From NCBI GenBank assembly GCA_945878115.1, contig CAMDVD010000006.1, positions 1 to 64,000 of the forward strand: a stretch of 64,000 bases of DNA. The letters run 5' to 3'. Shown here piece after piece: positions 51,689 through 61,955 of this stretch; the stretch's first letter is position 1; the number at the start of each line of letters is the position of its first letter. The DNA is from Chitinophaga pinensis (GTDB lineage Bacteria > Bacteroidota > Bacteroidia > Chitinophagales > Chitinophagaceae). Made by a program: the position numbers and the translations under genes. Under the pieces are notes generated by a model that saw nothing but the letters and a program-made list of their open reading frames with translations, made no database searches and was not told where the DNA came from.

Positions 51689-54600
51689 ATGAAAATACTT
51701 GCCATACGCATTAGAAATTTAGCTTCATTAGAAGGAAATATAGAAATTGATTTTACCAAAGAACCCTTACATTCAGCAGGCATATTTGCCATTACGGGTG
51801 TAACCGGTGCAGGTAAATCAACCATACTCGATGCGCTTTGTTTAGCCTTGTATGCGAAGACGCCACGATATGAACAAGCAAATGCCAAAGTGGAAGTGCA
51901 AGGCGCTGGCATTTCACAAAATGACGCAAGAGGTATACTTCGTGACGGCACCACAGATGCTTATGCAGAAGTTGAATTTGTTGGGATTGATCAAGAAATT
52001 TATGTATCCACTTGGACAGTTAGAAAAGCAAGAAATAAAGTAGATGGTAGTTTACAAGATGCGCAAATGAGTGTATGCAATAAAGAAACAAAGATTTCAT
52101 TTCCTGCAAAAAAAACAGAAACCTTAAAAGAAATTGAACGTTTAGTTGGCTTAAATTTTGAACAATTTACAAGATCCGTTTTATTGGCACAAGGTGAATT
52201 CACAGCCTTCTTAAAAGCAGATATACATGCCAAATCTTCTTTGTTAGAAAAACTAACTGGCACACATATCTACACCGAAATATCGAAATTAATTTTTGAA
52301 AAAAATAAAGAAGCACAAGAAGTTTTGCAACAATTAAGATTGCAAATGGAAGGCATAGAAATATTAAGCGAAGCCGAAATGCAAATCTTGCAAGAAGAAA
52401 AAAAGACTACTGAACAAACAATTCTTCAATTAGAAAAAGCACTCGAACAACTAGATAAAGAAATTACTTGGAAGCAAAATTGGAAAGACATTCAAGAACG
52501 AAAAAACAAACTAGAAGATGAATTACAATTTGCAATAAATCAGAAAAATGAAATTGCCGATACTGAAAAATTGTTAGTACAAGTAGAGCAAGTACAAGCT
52601 ATCAAATCTGTATTTGAAGCCAAACTACAATCCATAGGACAACAAGATGCTTTACAAGCTAGGTTCCAACAGTTACAAGAGAAAAATACGAAGCAGAAGG
52701 ATGAAATAGAATTAATGGAAAAAGAAGTTTCCATATTGGAAACACAACAAATAAAAGTAAGCGCAGAATTCGCCGATGCAAAACCTCAAATAGAAAAAGC
52801 TAAAGAATTAGACACCATTTTAATTCAAAAAGAAAATCAACTAGCGCATGCTAAAATAGATGAAAAGAATGCGCTTCTTCAGAAACAACAAACTGAAAAA
52901 AAGATAGAAGAGAACAACCTAAAAATTGTTGAATTAAAAATATGTATTCTCAAAATAACTACATGGCAAAATGAAAATATAAGCAGAGAAATTATTGCAA
53001 AAAATATAAATCTGATTGCGGATAAATTGTCTACGCTACAATCTATTCAACAGGATAATAAGAAACAAGTAGATAGCTTAGATTTAGTAGAAAAACAAAA
53101 AACTAAGCTTGTCGAACTTGTTTCAGGCTCGACATCCGAACTACAAAAAAATCAAACAGCAACAGAAGAATTACAAGAACAAATTAATAAGCAATCTCAA
53201 CAATTACAGATTTTTAAAATTGAGGATATTAAGGCAAAAGAAAATGAATACAGACAAAAAGAAAAAATAATCATTTCTGCAAATGGGCTTTGGAAAATTC
53301 TATATCAAACCGAACTAGAATGTCAGCAAAAGGCAACACTATTAGAGAAAAGAAAAACAGAGCTGGATAATTATAAACTTTCGCTGATTCAAACTAAGGA
53401 TAACCTTTCAACAGCTAAAATAAAACGAGAAGCTATTGATAAACAAGTCTCTAAAATGAAGCTGCTTATTGCAGAAAGCGTTACTGAAATGCGCTCTCAC
53501 TTAACTGATGGTGAAGAGTGTCCTGTTTGTGGAAGCAAGGAACATCCCTTTGCGCAGACAAGGGATTTACTGTCTACAAAAATGTTTGAGGAGCTTGAAG
53601 CCGAACAAAAATTACTTAGCGCCGTATTTGAAAAAATCAATAAAGAATATAATCGATTAGAACAATCCATTGAATCTTTAAGCAAGCAATTAGTGGATGA
53701 AGAGAAAGAATTAACACTTAAAAATTCTCAATTATTAAGTTACAAAAATGAGTGGCAGAACTTAGAAATATATTCAGAAATTAAAGAAATTCAAGCAGCA
53801 GAAATGTCCTCTTGTTTAAGTGCAAAAGAAACAGAATTAAATACAGCAATGGGCGAAGTGCAAATTCAATTACAAAATTTTGCGGAAGAAAATAATAAAT
53901 TAGAAATCCTAAAAAACAACTTGAATACAGTAGAAAAAAATCTACAAAAATTATCCGAACAACACCAAAGCAACATTCATCAGCAAGGAAATAATACGAA
54001 TGAAATAACTCGAATAAAAAATAGTATAGAGGAACTGGCAAATAAAACCAATACTCAAATTGCAGATTTGAATAACTATTTTCAACAACCCAATTGGATT
54101 CAACATTGGGAAAAAGATGCCAATGATTTTGAAAATAAATTAAATCTATTTGCTAAAACATGGAATGAAAATAATGAGTCATTATTGGCAAACAACAACA
54201 GCTTAAACTTAGCAACAGCAGCCATTGCACAGTATCAATCACAATACGCAAAGGATGAATTGGATTGGAAGAATAAAGTAAATAATTGCAAACAATTCCA
54301 TGATGAATACCATCAACTCTTCAACCAAAGGCAAGAAATTTTTGAAGGAAAAAAAATAGAAGCCATTGAATTGGTATTCAAAGTAGCAGTGGACAATGCC
54401 ACTGAAGAGTATGATAAAAACAATTCTCTCTTGGCTACAAGACAAATCGAGAAAGCAAAAACAGATGGTGAATGTCTACAAGTTGAAAATGAGATTAAAA
54501 AACAAAAAGAAATTATTATTCAACAAAAAGAATCCATTCAACATTGGTTGCAGAATTATAATACAAAAGCAGAAATTTTGTTGGATGAAATACAACTTTC

Positions 54601-55411
54601 ATCACTCATGCAATACACCCATGCATGGATTAACACAACAAGAAATGATCTTCAAAAAATCAATGATAAAGTAAAACATACACACGCTTTATTGCAGGAA
54701 AACAATCGTACTTTGCAAGAACATATAAACAAAAAAATATCTGACAAAGAAGAAAATATTTTATTAGAAGATAAAGAAAAGACGAAGGAAAATCTGAACA
54801 TCGCAAGAACAGATAAACACAAATTTGAATCTAGAATATTGATGCAAGCAGAGAATGAGAAGAAAGCAGGCAATTTGCAATCTCAAATAAATGAGCAGCA
54901 AATGAGTTCTTCACAATGGGCGAAGCTCAATGAGTTATTAGGTTCGGCAGATGGTAAAAAATTTAGACAATACGCTCAAGAATATACATTGGACGTATTG
55001 CTATCTTACGCTAATATTCATTTAAAAAATTTAGCCGATCGCTATCAATTATCTCGCATTCCAAATACATTGGGCTTACAAATTATGGACTGCGATATGG
55101 GCAATGAAATCCGCACGGTGTATTCATTATCTGGTGGCGAATCGTTTTTAGTTTCACTAGCGCTTGCCCTTGGTTTAGCGTCACTTTCTTCCAATAAAAT
55201 GAAAGTAGAATCCTTATTTATTGATGAAGGTTTTGGCTCCTTAGATGCAACTACATTAAGCATTGCTATGGATGCATTAGAACAATTGCATAACCAAGGT
55301 CGTAAGGTTGGTGTGATATCACATGTACAAGAAATGACAGAACGCATTCCTACGCAAATCCATATTTATAAACTATCGAATGGTAAAAGTAAGTTGGAGA
55401 TAATAGGATGA
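51689..55411 (+). CDS. sbcC: SbcC, Rad50-like ATPase subunit
   Basis: 1240 residues. The Rad50-like ATPase of SbcCD, with ATP-driven opening and tethering of DNA. Walker A is at GVTGAGKSTILDAL (about residue 38) and the ABC signature with Walker B is LSGGESFLVSLALALGLASL then SLFIDEGFGSLD near residues 1145-1190. Between them are two long coiled-coil arms, rich in E, K, Q and L, joined by the zinc hook CPVCGSKEHP at residues 611-620 (Cys611 and Cys614), which dimerises two molecules. The gene is complete. It is followed 17 bases later by a convergent T9SS gene. Confidence 0.94.
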   Translation: MKILAIRIRNLASLEGNIEIDFTKEPLHSAGIFAITGVTGAGKSTILDALCLALYAKTPRYEQANAKVEVQGAGISQNDARGILRDGTTDAYAEVEFVGIDQEIYVSTWTVRKARNKVDGSLQDAQMSVCNKETKISFPAKKTETLKEIERLVGLNFEQFTRSVLLAQGEFTAFLKADIHAKSSLLEKLTGTHIYTEISKLIFEKNKEAQEVLQQLRLQMEGIEILSEAEMQILQEEKKTTEQTILQLEKALEQLDKEITWKQNWKDIQERKNKLEDELQFAINQKNEIADTEKLLVQVEQVQAIKSVFEAKLQSIGQQDALQARFQQLQEKNTKQKDEIELMEKEVSILETQQIKVSAEFADAKPQIEKAKELDTILIQKENQLAHAKIDEKNALLQKQQTEKKIEENNLKIVELKICILKITTWQNENISREIIAKNINLIADKLSTLQSIQQDNKKQVDSLDLVEKQKTKLVELVSGSTSELQKNQTATEELQEQINKQSQQLQIFKIEDIKAKENEYRQKEKIIISANGLWKILYQTELECQQKATLLEKRKTELDNYKLSLIQTKDNLSTAKIKREAIDKQVSKMKLLIAESVTEMRSHLTDGEECPVCGSKEHPFAQTRDLLSTKMFEELEAEQKLLSAVFEKINKEYNRLEQSIESLSKQLVDEEKELTLKNSQLLSYKNEWQNLEIYSEIKEIQAAEMSSCLSAKETELNTAMGEVQIQLQNFAEENNKLEILKNNLNTVEKNLQKLSEQHQSNIHQQGNNTNEITRIKNSIEELANKTNTQIADLNNYFQQPNWIQHWEKDANDFENKLNLFAKTWNENNESLLANNNSLNLATAAIAQYQSQYAKDELDWKNKVNNCKQFHDEYHQLFNQRQEIFEGKKIEAIELVFKVAVDNATEEYDKNNSLLATRQIEKAKTDGECLQVENEIKKQKEIIIQQKESIQHWLQNYNTKAEILLDEIQLSSLMQYTHAWINTTRNDLQKINDKVKHTHALLQENNRTLQEHINKKISDKEENILLEDKEKTKENLNIARTDKHKFESRILMQAENEKKAGNLQSQINEQQMSSSQWAKLNELLGSADGKKFRQYAQEYTLDVLLSYANIHLKNLADRYQLSRIPNTLGLQIMDCDMGNEIRTVYSLSGGESFLVSLALALGLASLSSNKMKVESLFIDEGFGSLDATTLSIAMDALEQLHNQGRKVGVISHVQEMTERIPTQIHIYKLSNGKSKLEIIG

Positions 55412-55428
55412 TGAATAATACATCCCTT

Positions 55429-58272
55429 CTACTCAATCACAATCTTCCTAGTCATTTGTTGATTACCATTGATGAATTGTACATAATATAATCCTTTCGC
55501 GAAGGAGGAAGTAGGAATAGTGAAATGAAGACTTTTTAAATTATTATTTACTGTTTGTTGGGTTATCATTTTGCCGCTCGCCTGATAAATGCTATAATGC
55601 AATTTACCAATCTCTAATCCTTCCAAATGCACATTTACAAAGTCTTTTGCAGGCATTGGATATAAATTAGCTGCTAATACGGAAGAAGCAATTTGCGCAT
55701 GTACTATGATGGAGTAGTTTGATTTTCCATTCACATCTACTTGCTTAATCCGATAATAATTTATGCCATCTACTGGGACAAAATCGGTTATTGCATATTC
55801 ATTTTTTTCTTCACTATCACCAGCACCTTTCACGCTATTTATTTTTTCAAAATGGATACCATCTATACTTTTCTCTACATCAAAATGATCGCAATTCTTT
55901 TCCATTTCTGTTGACCAATGAATATCAATTTGTTTATTGTCAATCGCCAAGGCACTTACATCACCCCATACAATCGGAAGCACAGTTACGATATTAGAAC
56001 TAAACAAACCTCTACCATGTGTGGCTGCCACAAGGCGCTTATCTGCAGCTCTTACTTTAATCATATCTACACGCACATTAGCCAGTCCAGTATTGGTAGG
56101 TGCCCATGCGGTGGAAGCACCATTGATATTGTCTGTAGACCAAACGCCTAATTCCGTTGCGATAAATAATTGGTCATTATTTGACGGATTGAATACTGCC
56201 CATCGAATAGGCATATCAGGCAATGTAGCATTATCTAATGAAGTCCAAGTAGGTGTAGCTGCTGTTCCATTCGCGGTCATAACCACGCTGTTTGTTACAC
56301 CATAATTTGTCATGGTTGCAATAATGCTATCATCTAATCCACTTGTTGATTTCCAAACTTCAATACAAGATACACTGCCACTTGCCCAAGGCGAATTTAA
56401 ACTAGTAATCGTTGGAGAAGAACCAACATTTGCATTTACAATTTTATATATACCTCCACCAGTAGTACCAACATAAACGGTATTCGCATTGTTTGGTGAA
56501 ACCTTCACATGTCGCACCGCATCGCCATTGATGGCAATACTCAATATTGTTTTTGTTGGCGTCGCAAATACATTCGTCCAACGTAAAAGTTCATTTGCGC
56601 CTCTTCCTGAATACAAAATATTGGAGCCATTTGCTAAGTCCATTGGATTCACAAAGGAACCCGTATTATCGCTGGAAAGGCTATTGAAATTTGCACCACC
56701 ATCTGTTGAAGTGCTTACATTATTATAAACATAAGTCACAATTTGTTTATTGCTATTGGTTTGATCTACAAAGCAAAAACAGCCATCACCGCCATTTACA
56801 TCTATGGTGCTGTTCATACCGACCGTACTAAATTGCTGAGATCCATTGTCCTGAGCACCAGCCAAAAAATAATTTGATCCAGTAGTATTTGCAGTTGCAC
56901 AAGAATAAAACTGCGTAACATTATATCCTTTATTACCAGTTGCTCCTGTGTTTTTTTCATCAAAAGTTGGAGAGCTTACACTGGCATTTCCGGAACGAAA
57001 AATACCACCATCATTACCTATATAAAGTACACTTGAATTACCTGGTTCAAATATTGCGACATGCTGATCGGAGTGTATATATTGAAATCCAAAGCCCGCA
57101 TACCAATGAGATTGTTGCGACCATGTGCCTCCGTTATTTGTTGATTTAAACATATCTATTCCACCTATCCAAACTTTATTCGCATTGTTTGGATCTACTG
57201 CCAAAGCAAAATCATACCATGCTTGTGTTCTAGTAAATTCAGGCGTCACACCAGGATCAGCATCGGTAGGTAAAGTTTTAACCGTCCATGTAACACCACT
57301 ATTTGCCGAGTATAAAAAAGAAGAAGCACCATTGCCTGTTCCTGATTGACACACTGCATAAACAGAACTTCCATTGCAGGCAATATCTACTCGACGCACT
57401 GTACCAGCCTTTGTTGCAAAATCAGCAGAACTAGTCCAAGTTAATCCATCGTTTGCGCTTGTATAAAATTGTCCATTCGTAGTTGTGCCTTTTCCAGAAG
57501 AAGCATAAATAGTTCCACCTGCAGAAGCAATTTCGATATCGCCATAAAAGTCTGTCCCTGCGCTGACTTTCACGAAGGTAGACGCGGTTGTAACTGGCGC
57601 GGTTGTTCGCCAAATTCCTGTACTCGTTGCCACCAATACGGTACCAACAGAGGTCACCACTAATTTTTGACAATAATAAAAATCGCTATTATTTGCAGTG
57701 CTTGTAATCGAATTCCAAGTAGTACCACCATTGGTTGATATCCATACACCAAGCCCTCTTATAGCATCTCCATTTCCACGACCTTCACCTGTTGCACAAT
57801 ACATTTTTTGTACATTGCTTGGATCATAATCCATGCTACTGATTGCAAGATTATCCATGAAGTCATTATTATTTGTCCATAACGGTGTGCTTGCTGTAAT
57901 ATCTGTTGTTTTCCATAAACCACCACCAACAGAACCTGCCCATACGGTTTTTTTTGTAGCATCATTCGGATCTACCATGATGGTTCTAGTACGACCACCA
58001 ATATTATTTGGACCACGTTCTTGCCAAGTAATACCACTAATAGCGCCACGGGTCTTTTTGGCTTGCATTGTTTTTAATTGTTGCAAGGCAATTAATAATC
58101 TTTCTCTTGGTACTATTCCTAAACGGACATCCTTCGTAATTTCGTTCTCATAAGCGATTGCTTCATCTGGTTTATCGAAACTTAATTTTTTAATTTCTTT
58201 GTTTGAAATAATGGAAAATGATATTCCCAATAGAATAAATATACTAATACTCAAAATAGCGTTTTTTTTCAT
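55429..58272 (-). CDS. T9SS cargo, sialidase/VPS10-like propeller with FN3-like domain
   Basis: 947 residues from the ATG at 58272; an exact -7 element lies between this ATG and an upstream in-frame start at 58299. Signal peptide at residues 1-20. Residues about 70-760 hold sialidase/VPS10-like blades such as WQERGPNNIGGRTRTI, VWAGSVGGGLWKTTD and STNGGTTWNSI, and two blades with W-x-x-x-NNGGTW. A fibronectin-like domain follows (about 770-865, IDIHWSTEMEKNCDHFDVEK). The last 80 residues are a sorting domain, with LYPMPAKDF in place of YPNP, and FAKGLYYVQFINGNQQMTRK. Relative to the cargo at 12078 the N-terminal arrangement is paralogous. Confidence 0.84.
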   Translation of the reverse strand: MKKNAILSISIFILLGISFSIISNKEIKKLSFDKPDEAIAYENEITKDVRLGIVPRERLLIALQQLKTMQAKKTRGAISGITWQERGPNNIGGRTRTIMVDPNDATKKTVWAGSVGGGLWKTTDITASTPLWTNNNDFMDNLAISSMDYDPSNVQKMYCATGEGRGNGDAIRGLGVWISTNGGTTWNSITSTANNSDFYYCQKLVVTSVGTVLVATSTGIWRTTAPVTTASTFVKVSAGTDFYGDIEIASAGGTIYASSGKGTTTNGQFYTSANDGLTWTSSADFATKAGTVRRVDIACNGSSVYAVCQSGTGNGASSFLYSANSGVTWTVKTLPTDADPGVTPEFTRTQAWYDFALAVDPNNANKVWIGGIDMFKSTNNGGTWSQQSHWYAGFGFQYIHSDQHVAIFEPGNSSVLYIGNDGGIFRSGNASVSSPTFDEKNTGATGNKGYNVTQFYSCATANTTGSNYFLAGAQDNGSQQFSTVGMNSTIDVNGGDGCFCFVDQTNSNKQIVTYVYNNVSTSTDGGANFNSLSSDNTGSFVNPMDLANGSNILYSGRGANELLRWTNVFATPTKTILSIAINGDAVRHVKVSPNNANTVYVGTTGGGIYKIVNANVGSSPTITSLNSPWASGSVSCIEVWKSTSGLDDSIIATMTNYGVTNSVVMTANGTAATPTWTSLDNATLPDMPIRWAVFNPSNNDQLFIATELGVWSTDNINGASTAWAPTNTGLANVRVDMIKVRAADKRLVAATHGRGLFSSNIVTVLPIVWGDVSALAIDNKQIDIHWSTEMEKNCDHFDVEKSIDGIHFEKINSVKGAGDSEEKNEYAITDFVPVDGINYYRIKQVDVNGKSNYSIIVHAQIASSVLAANLYPMPAKDFVNVHLEGLEIGKLHYSIYQASGKMITQQTVNNNLKSLHFTIPTSSFAKGLYYVQFINGNQQMTRKIVIE

Positions 58273-58287
58273 GCGACTGAATTTTTC

Positions 58288-58295
58288 CAAAAATA
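58288..58295 (-). promoter_or_regulatory. -7 promoter element (TATTTTTG)
   Basis: TAnnTTTG on the minus strand, 15 nt before the ATG at 58272. It sits inside the longer frame from 58299 and so argues for the shorter start. Confidence 0.45.
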
Positions 58296-58361
58296 ACACA
58301 ATGTGTGCGCAAAAAAAAGATGGGTTTCGTTTTAATGACTATATTTATCCAATACAATGAT

Positions 58362-59078
58362 ATGAATTTAGAATGGCTACAAGGAATAGTTACAGATAGG
58401 ATAGACGAAGCCTATAATACAAAACGTATTTTTATTGAAGTACAAGGCATCGAGCAATTTGATTTTAAACCAGGTCAATTTGTAACGCTGGATTTGCCTA
58501 TTCATGAAAAAAAAAATAAACGCTGGCGCAGTTATTCCATTGCCTCAGCACCGAATGGCGGCAATACCTTTGAACTTATTATCGTTTTGCTAGAAGGTGG
58601 TTTGGGCAGTAATTTTCTTTGTAATGAAATAAAAATTGGCGACACAATTACCTTTCGTGGTCCTACTGGTGTATTTGTTTTACCGGAAACCATGGATCAG
58701 AATTATTATATGATATGCACTGGTACTGGCATTGCACCGTTTAGAAGTATGATACATCATATTCAACAACAACAAATACCGACTAAAAATATTTACCTCA
58801 TTTTTGGCACACGAACACAACATGACTTATTGTATTTTGATGAATTGAATGCGCTTCAAAACCAAATGCCACAGTTTCATTTTATACCTACACTTTCAAG
58901 AGAAGAATGGACAGGTGAACATGGATATGTACACGCTATTTATCAGCGCTTATGCAAAGAGGATCCAGATGCACAATTTTTATTATGCGGTTGGAAAAAG
59001 ATGATAGACGAAGCGCGTAATAACCTACTGACTATGGGTTATGACAAAAAACAAATTCATTTTGAACTCTATGGTTAA
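58362..59078 (+). CDS. Ferredoxin-NADP reductase-like flavoprotein
   Basis: 238 residues from the ATG at 58362. A two-domain FNR-family reductase. The N-terminal FAD barrel has FKPGQFVTLDLP, then RWRSYSIASAP (RxYSxxS), and GGLGSNFLC. The NAD(P) domain has CTGTGIAPFRSMI, IYLIFGTRTQHDLLY and the C-terminal CGWKKMIDEAR with a final FELYG aromatic residue. A longer frame from a GTG at 58305 would add a short hydrophobic segment unlike the family, so I prefer the internal ATG. It would pass electrons between NAD(P)H and a ferredoxin, Rieske or similar protein; the partner is not identified here. Confidence 0.85.
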   Translation: MNLEWLQGIVTDRIDEAYNTKRIFIEVQGIEQFDFKPGQFVTLDLPIHEKKNKRWRSYSIASAPNGGNTFELIIVLLEGGLGSNFLCNEIKIGDTITFRGPTGVFVLPETMDQNYYMICTGTGIAPFRSMIHHIQQQQIPTKNIYLIFGTRTQHDLLYFDELNALQNQMPQFHFIPTLSREEWTGEHGYVHAIYQRLCKEDPDAQFLLCGWKKMIDEARNNLLTMGYDKKQIHFELYG

Positions 59079-59105
59079 GTCCTATTTTACCTTTAATTTT
59101 ATCCC

Positions 59106-60530
59106 ATGAAAAAAATTATCTTCTTCCTATTGTTAGCATGTTCCTATTTTTCGAATGCACAAATAACAGTGTATAAAAAAATTGCGCAACGACATGACGA
59201 TTACGCAAATAATAATTGGCGTGGACAAGACTCTATTTTATTCGCGTATAATACAGATGCAGCACTTACGAATTTAACTGCGCTCAAAGGGGATTCAAAT
59301 AATGGTTGGAATAATTATTATAAATATTCTTACGTCCTAAATGCATTGGATAAAGTACTCGTACAAACCAGAGAAAATTGGAATGGTACAAGCTGGGTTA
59401 ATAATACTCGTTATACGTATACCTATGATGTGAATGGCGACAATTCATTGATAGAATACCACACATGGAATGGCAGCACATGGAATGCGGCTGGACAAAT
59501 AACCTATACAGGTTATAATGCATCCCATAAATTTCAAGACGAAATTGCCTATGTAAACTCTGCGGGCAATTGGGTTCCTTTATCTAAAAACCACCATGAA
59601 TATGTAAATAATGCGGACAAAATAAATGTGTTGGAAAAATACTTTTGGAATAGCAGTACCGCTACTTGGACAAAAAACGAACGTTACTATTACAACTACA
59701 ACCTAGATTCCATAAGCATTGCAACGCGTTCTTTACCAGATACTAATCAAGCATGGGCAACAGTAACTCGTGTTATGTATAATTATTCTACTACACCTTT
59801 TCTCCTGAATGAAACGGTAAATCAAAAATGGGATACTTCATTGGTTACACCAATTTGGGTGAATACTTCACGCATTGTAAATACCTATACAGCTTCTAAC
59901 CTCATTCAAAAAAACTTGACTGAACTTTATGTAAATGGTGCATGGAATGCCAGTGCACGTAATACATATACTTATAATGCATCCGATAAATTGATAGAAT
60001 ATTATACGGAACTTGTCAATAATGGATGGCAAAATAATGCAAGAAAAACCTATGCGTATACAAGCAATAATATCACAGAAGAATTGCAGTATATTGGCAA
60101 TGGAAATTCTTGGGACTTAGATAAAAAAATAAATTATGATTATGATATGCAAGACAATAATATCTATAAAGAACAAAATCAATATACAGGTGCTAACTAT
60201 TTGCCATTGACAAGAGATTTCTATTATTACAATATGTTTGTAGTTGGAATTCCAATTGTTTCTGATGTTAAAAATTCTTTTGTATTGTATCCAAATCCAA
60301 GCAGCAATCAAATCCATATTGAATACACCGCAGAAAAAAATAAACATATTGCTGTACATATTATTGATCAAATAGGGAAAGAAAAAATCTTCATGACACA
60401 ACCACTATTTACTGGTCAAAATAATATTAGTATTCCTTGCGAAACACTTGCTGCTGGCACCTATTACGTACAAATTACTTCATTAGAAACAGGTTTATCC
60501 CAAACAGAAAAATTCCAAATGCTAAAATAA
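59106..60530 (+). CDS. T9SS cargo with W-N-x-x-W repeat region
   Basis: 474 residues with a signal peptide (1-19). The body has about a dozen short repeats with the pattern of WNGTSWVNNTRYTYTYD and LIEYHTWNGSTW, each combining Trp, Asn and Tyr-rich strands. They resemble YD/RHS-like strands, but no RHS core or toxin domain is present. The C-terminal 80 residues are a type A sorting domain: FVLYPNPSSNQIHIEY, HIIDQIGKEKIF and LAAGTYYVQITSLETGLSQ. It begins 27 bases after the flavoprotein, in the same direction. I infer export and surface attachment; the ligand, if any, is unknown. Confidence 0.82.
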   Translation: MKKIIFFLLLACSYFSNAQITVYKKIAQRHDDYANNNWRGQDSILFAYNTDAALTNLTALKGDSNNGWNNYYKYSYVLNALDKVLVQTRENWNGTSWVNNTRYTYTYDVNGDNSLIEYHTWNGSTWNAAGQITYTGYNASHKFQDEIAYVNSAGNWVPLSKNHHEYVNNADKINVLEKYFWNSSTATWTKNERYYYNYNLDSISIATRSLPDTNQAWATVTRVMYNYSTTPFLLNETVNQKWDTSLVTPIWVNTSRIVNTYTASNLIQKNLTELYVNGAWNASARNTYTYNASDKLIEYYTELVNNGWQNNARKTYAYTSNNITEELQYIGNGNSWDLDKKINYDYDMQDNNIYKEQNQYTGANYLPLTRDFYYYNMFVVGIPIVSDVKNSFVLYPNPSSNQIHIEYTAEKNKHIAVHIIDQIGKEKIFMTQPLFTGQNNISIPCETLAAGTYYVQITSLETGLSQTEKFQMLK

Positions 60531-60577
60531 ATTTTCCTTTGACATACTAAATCCGATGCAGTGCGCGTTATGTCGCA

Positions 60578-61240
60578 ATGAAAAATATCCTCTTCCTCTG
60601 TCTTAGTATTTGCAGTTTACAAAGCAACGCACGTGTCATAGAAAAAAAGACCAGTCATGAACTTGGATTTCATATGGAGTCCTCTACTCCTCAAAGTGAT
60701 TTTTCTTTACATGGTATTGGTATTCAGTACAAAAAATGGACTAATCCTTATCACGCATTTCGATTCATGGGAAGCGTCAGTGTAGACTATCATCGAAGCA
60801 ATTTTTTACAAAAACAATACATACAAAATGATACTTCTTTTCGAGAGTTTATGCGCAATAAAAGCACTGCCTATAATGTGTCGGTGGGAAAAGAATATCG
60901 TAAAAATTTTTATAAGCATGTATACTTTTCTGCTTTTGCCGACTATCGTTTTTCTTATGCAACAGGTCAATCCAACCTTGGTATTGCCAAAACCTATAAT
61001 GCAATACATGACCAATTAAATACTACAACAAGCATCAGCAATACTGGCACAGATTATCATTCAATTCGAACTGGCATCTCGCCAGGATTATCAGCCCAAC
61101 TGGTTTTCAACAGAATGATAATTGGTATGGAAACTGCAAGCTATATTTTCTATTCTTATGAAAGTACGAGCAAGGTATCTGATTTCGAATTGAATGTGAA
61201 TAGCATGTTTCACCGAATTTATTTGTCATATCGGTTTTAA
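60578..61240 (+). CDS. Probable outer-membrane beta-barrel protein
   Basis: 220 residues. N-terminal signal peptide (residues 1-18, with SLQSNAR at the end). The mature protein consists of strand-like segments: HELGFHMESSTP, GIGIQYKKWTN, FRFMGSVSVDYHRS, YNVSVGKEYRKNFY, YFSAFADYRFSYATG, GISPGLSAQLVFNRMIIG, and a final MFHRIYLSYRF ending in Phe, a classical outer-membrane barrel terminus. Eight to ten strands fit the length. No conserved family motif lets me name it. It follows the T9SS gene after 47 bases in the same direction and may be transcribed with it. Confidence 0.62.
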   Translation: MKNILFLCLSICSLQSNARVIEKKTSHELGFHMESSTPQSDFSLHGIGIQYKKWTNPYHAFRFMGSVSVDYHRSNFLQKQYIQNDTSFREFMRNKSTAYNVSVGKEYRKNFYKHVYFSAFADYRFSYATGQSNLGIAKTYNAIHDQLNTTTSISNTGTDYHSIRTGISPGLSAQLVFNRMIIGMETASYIFYSYESTSKVSDFELNVNSMFHRIYLSYRF

Positions 61241-61318
61241 AGTACGGGGAAATAATTTTACTGTACTCCAATTATTTGAACGAGAGGGAGACTTCTCCTT
61301 CTAGTATTAGATGAATAT

Positions 61319-61372
61319 TAGCTGGCGCGAGAATGAAGCGTTGGTATTATGCGCTGGCATCTCGTGCTGTTG
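61319..61372. repeat. Imperfect palindromic repeat, left copy
   Basis: CTGGCGCGAGAATGA opens the unit and GCATCTCGTGC closes it. GCGCGAGA and TCTCGTGC can pair with one G-T pair. A similar unit is at 61718-61774, on the other side of the small membrane gene. Confidence 0.55.
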
Positions 61373-61398
61373 CTTTATAAATTAATGCACATAAATAT

Positions 61399-61689
61399 TT
61401 AGTCATTTTCTTCTTCTATTTCCTCATCTAATTCTGGCGTAGCCATTATTCTCGATATAAACCAAACTGTTCCTTTTTTAGATTTAAAAATTTTTGTCGC
61501 CAAAATAATTCCAATCAATAGTCCTAAAACGCCAATACTAATTCCAGCTATTTTACCGATCAAATTTTCGGAATTGAAATAGATAATTGCCCCAAAAATT
61601 CCACCGATTAGCGTTGGTGAAATCATTATTTCGAACCAAGCAACGATTTCAGTTATTAACTCCAATATTTTAAACCACATTATTCTCAT
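61399..61689 (-). CDS. Small membrane protein
   Basis: 96 residues. Two hydrophobic segments are evident: about residues 24-38 (MISPTLIGGIFGAIIYF) and 45-66 (IGKIAGISIGVLGLLIGIILA), connected by a short polar loop. An amphipathic N-terminal helix precedes them. The C-terminus is cytoplasmic-like and acidic (ATPELDEEIEEEND). I recognise no family with confidence. The gene is alone and is flanked on both sides by copies of the same palindromic repeat, which suggests it may have arrived as a unit or that the repeats act as terminators. The alternative start three codons later would change little. Confidence 0.6.
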   Translation of the reverse strand: MRIMWFKILELITEIVAWFEIMISPTLIGGIFGAIIYFNSENLIGKIAGISIGVLGLLIGIILATKIFKSKKGTVWFISRIMATPELDEEIEEEND

Positions 61690-61717
61690 TTTTAAAATTA
61701 AAATATCGTTTATAGTT

Positions 61718-61774
61718 CTGGCGCGAGAATGAGGCGTGGCCTTTGTGTGATGGCTTCTCGTGCCTTAGTTCTTC
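61718..61774. repeat. Imperfect palindromic repeat, right copy
   Basis: TCTGGCGCGAGAATGAGGCG and ATGGCTTCTCGTGC match the left copy in order and spacing, with several changes in the middle. Confidence 0.55.
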
Positions 61775-61955
61775 AAAGCAAATAAACTAAAAGTATAGTT
61801 CTCTATGAAATACCTTTTGTTTAATAGTTTCATCTTGTTGCCTTCAACAACACATTATTCTATCCTGTGAAAATTTCAATTTTGAAAAACAATATTTATA
61901 TAATCAATGGCTATACTAAGCATGTTATGAAAACAAAAGTACTTAGGTGCAGTTG

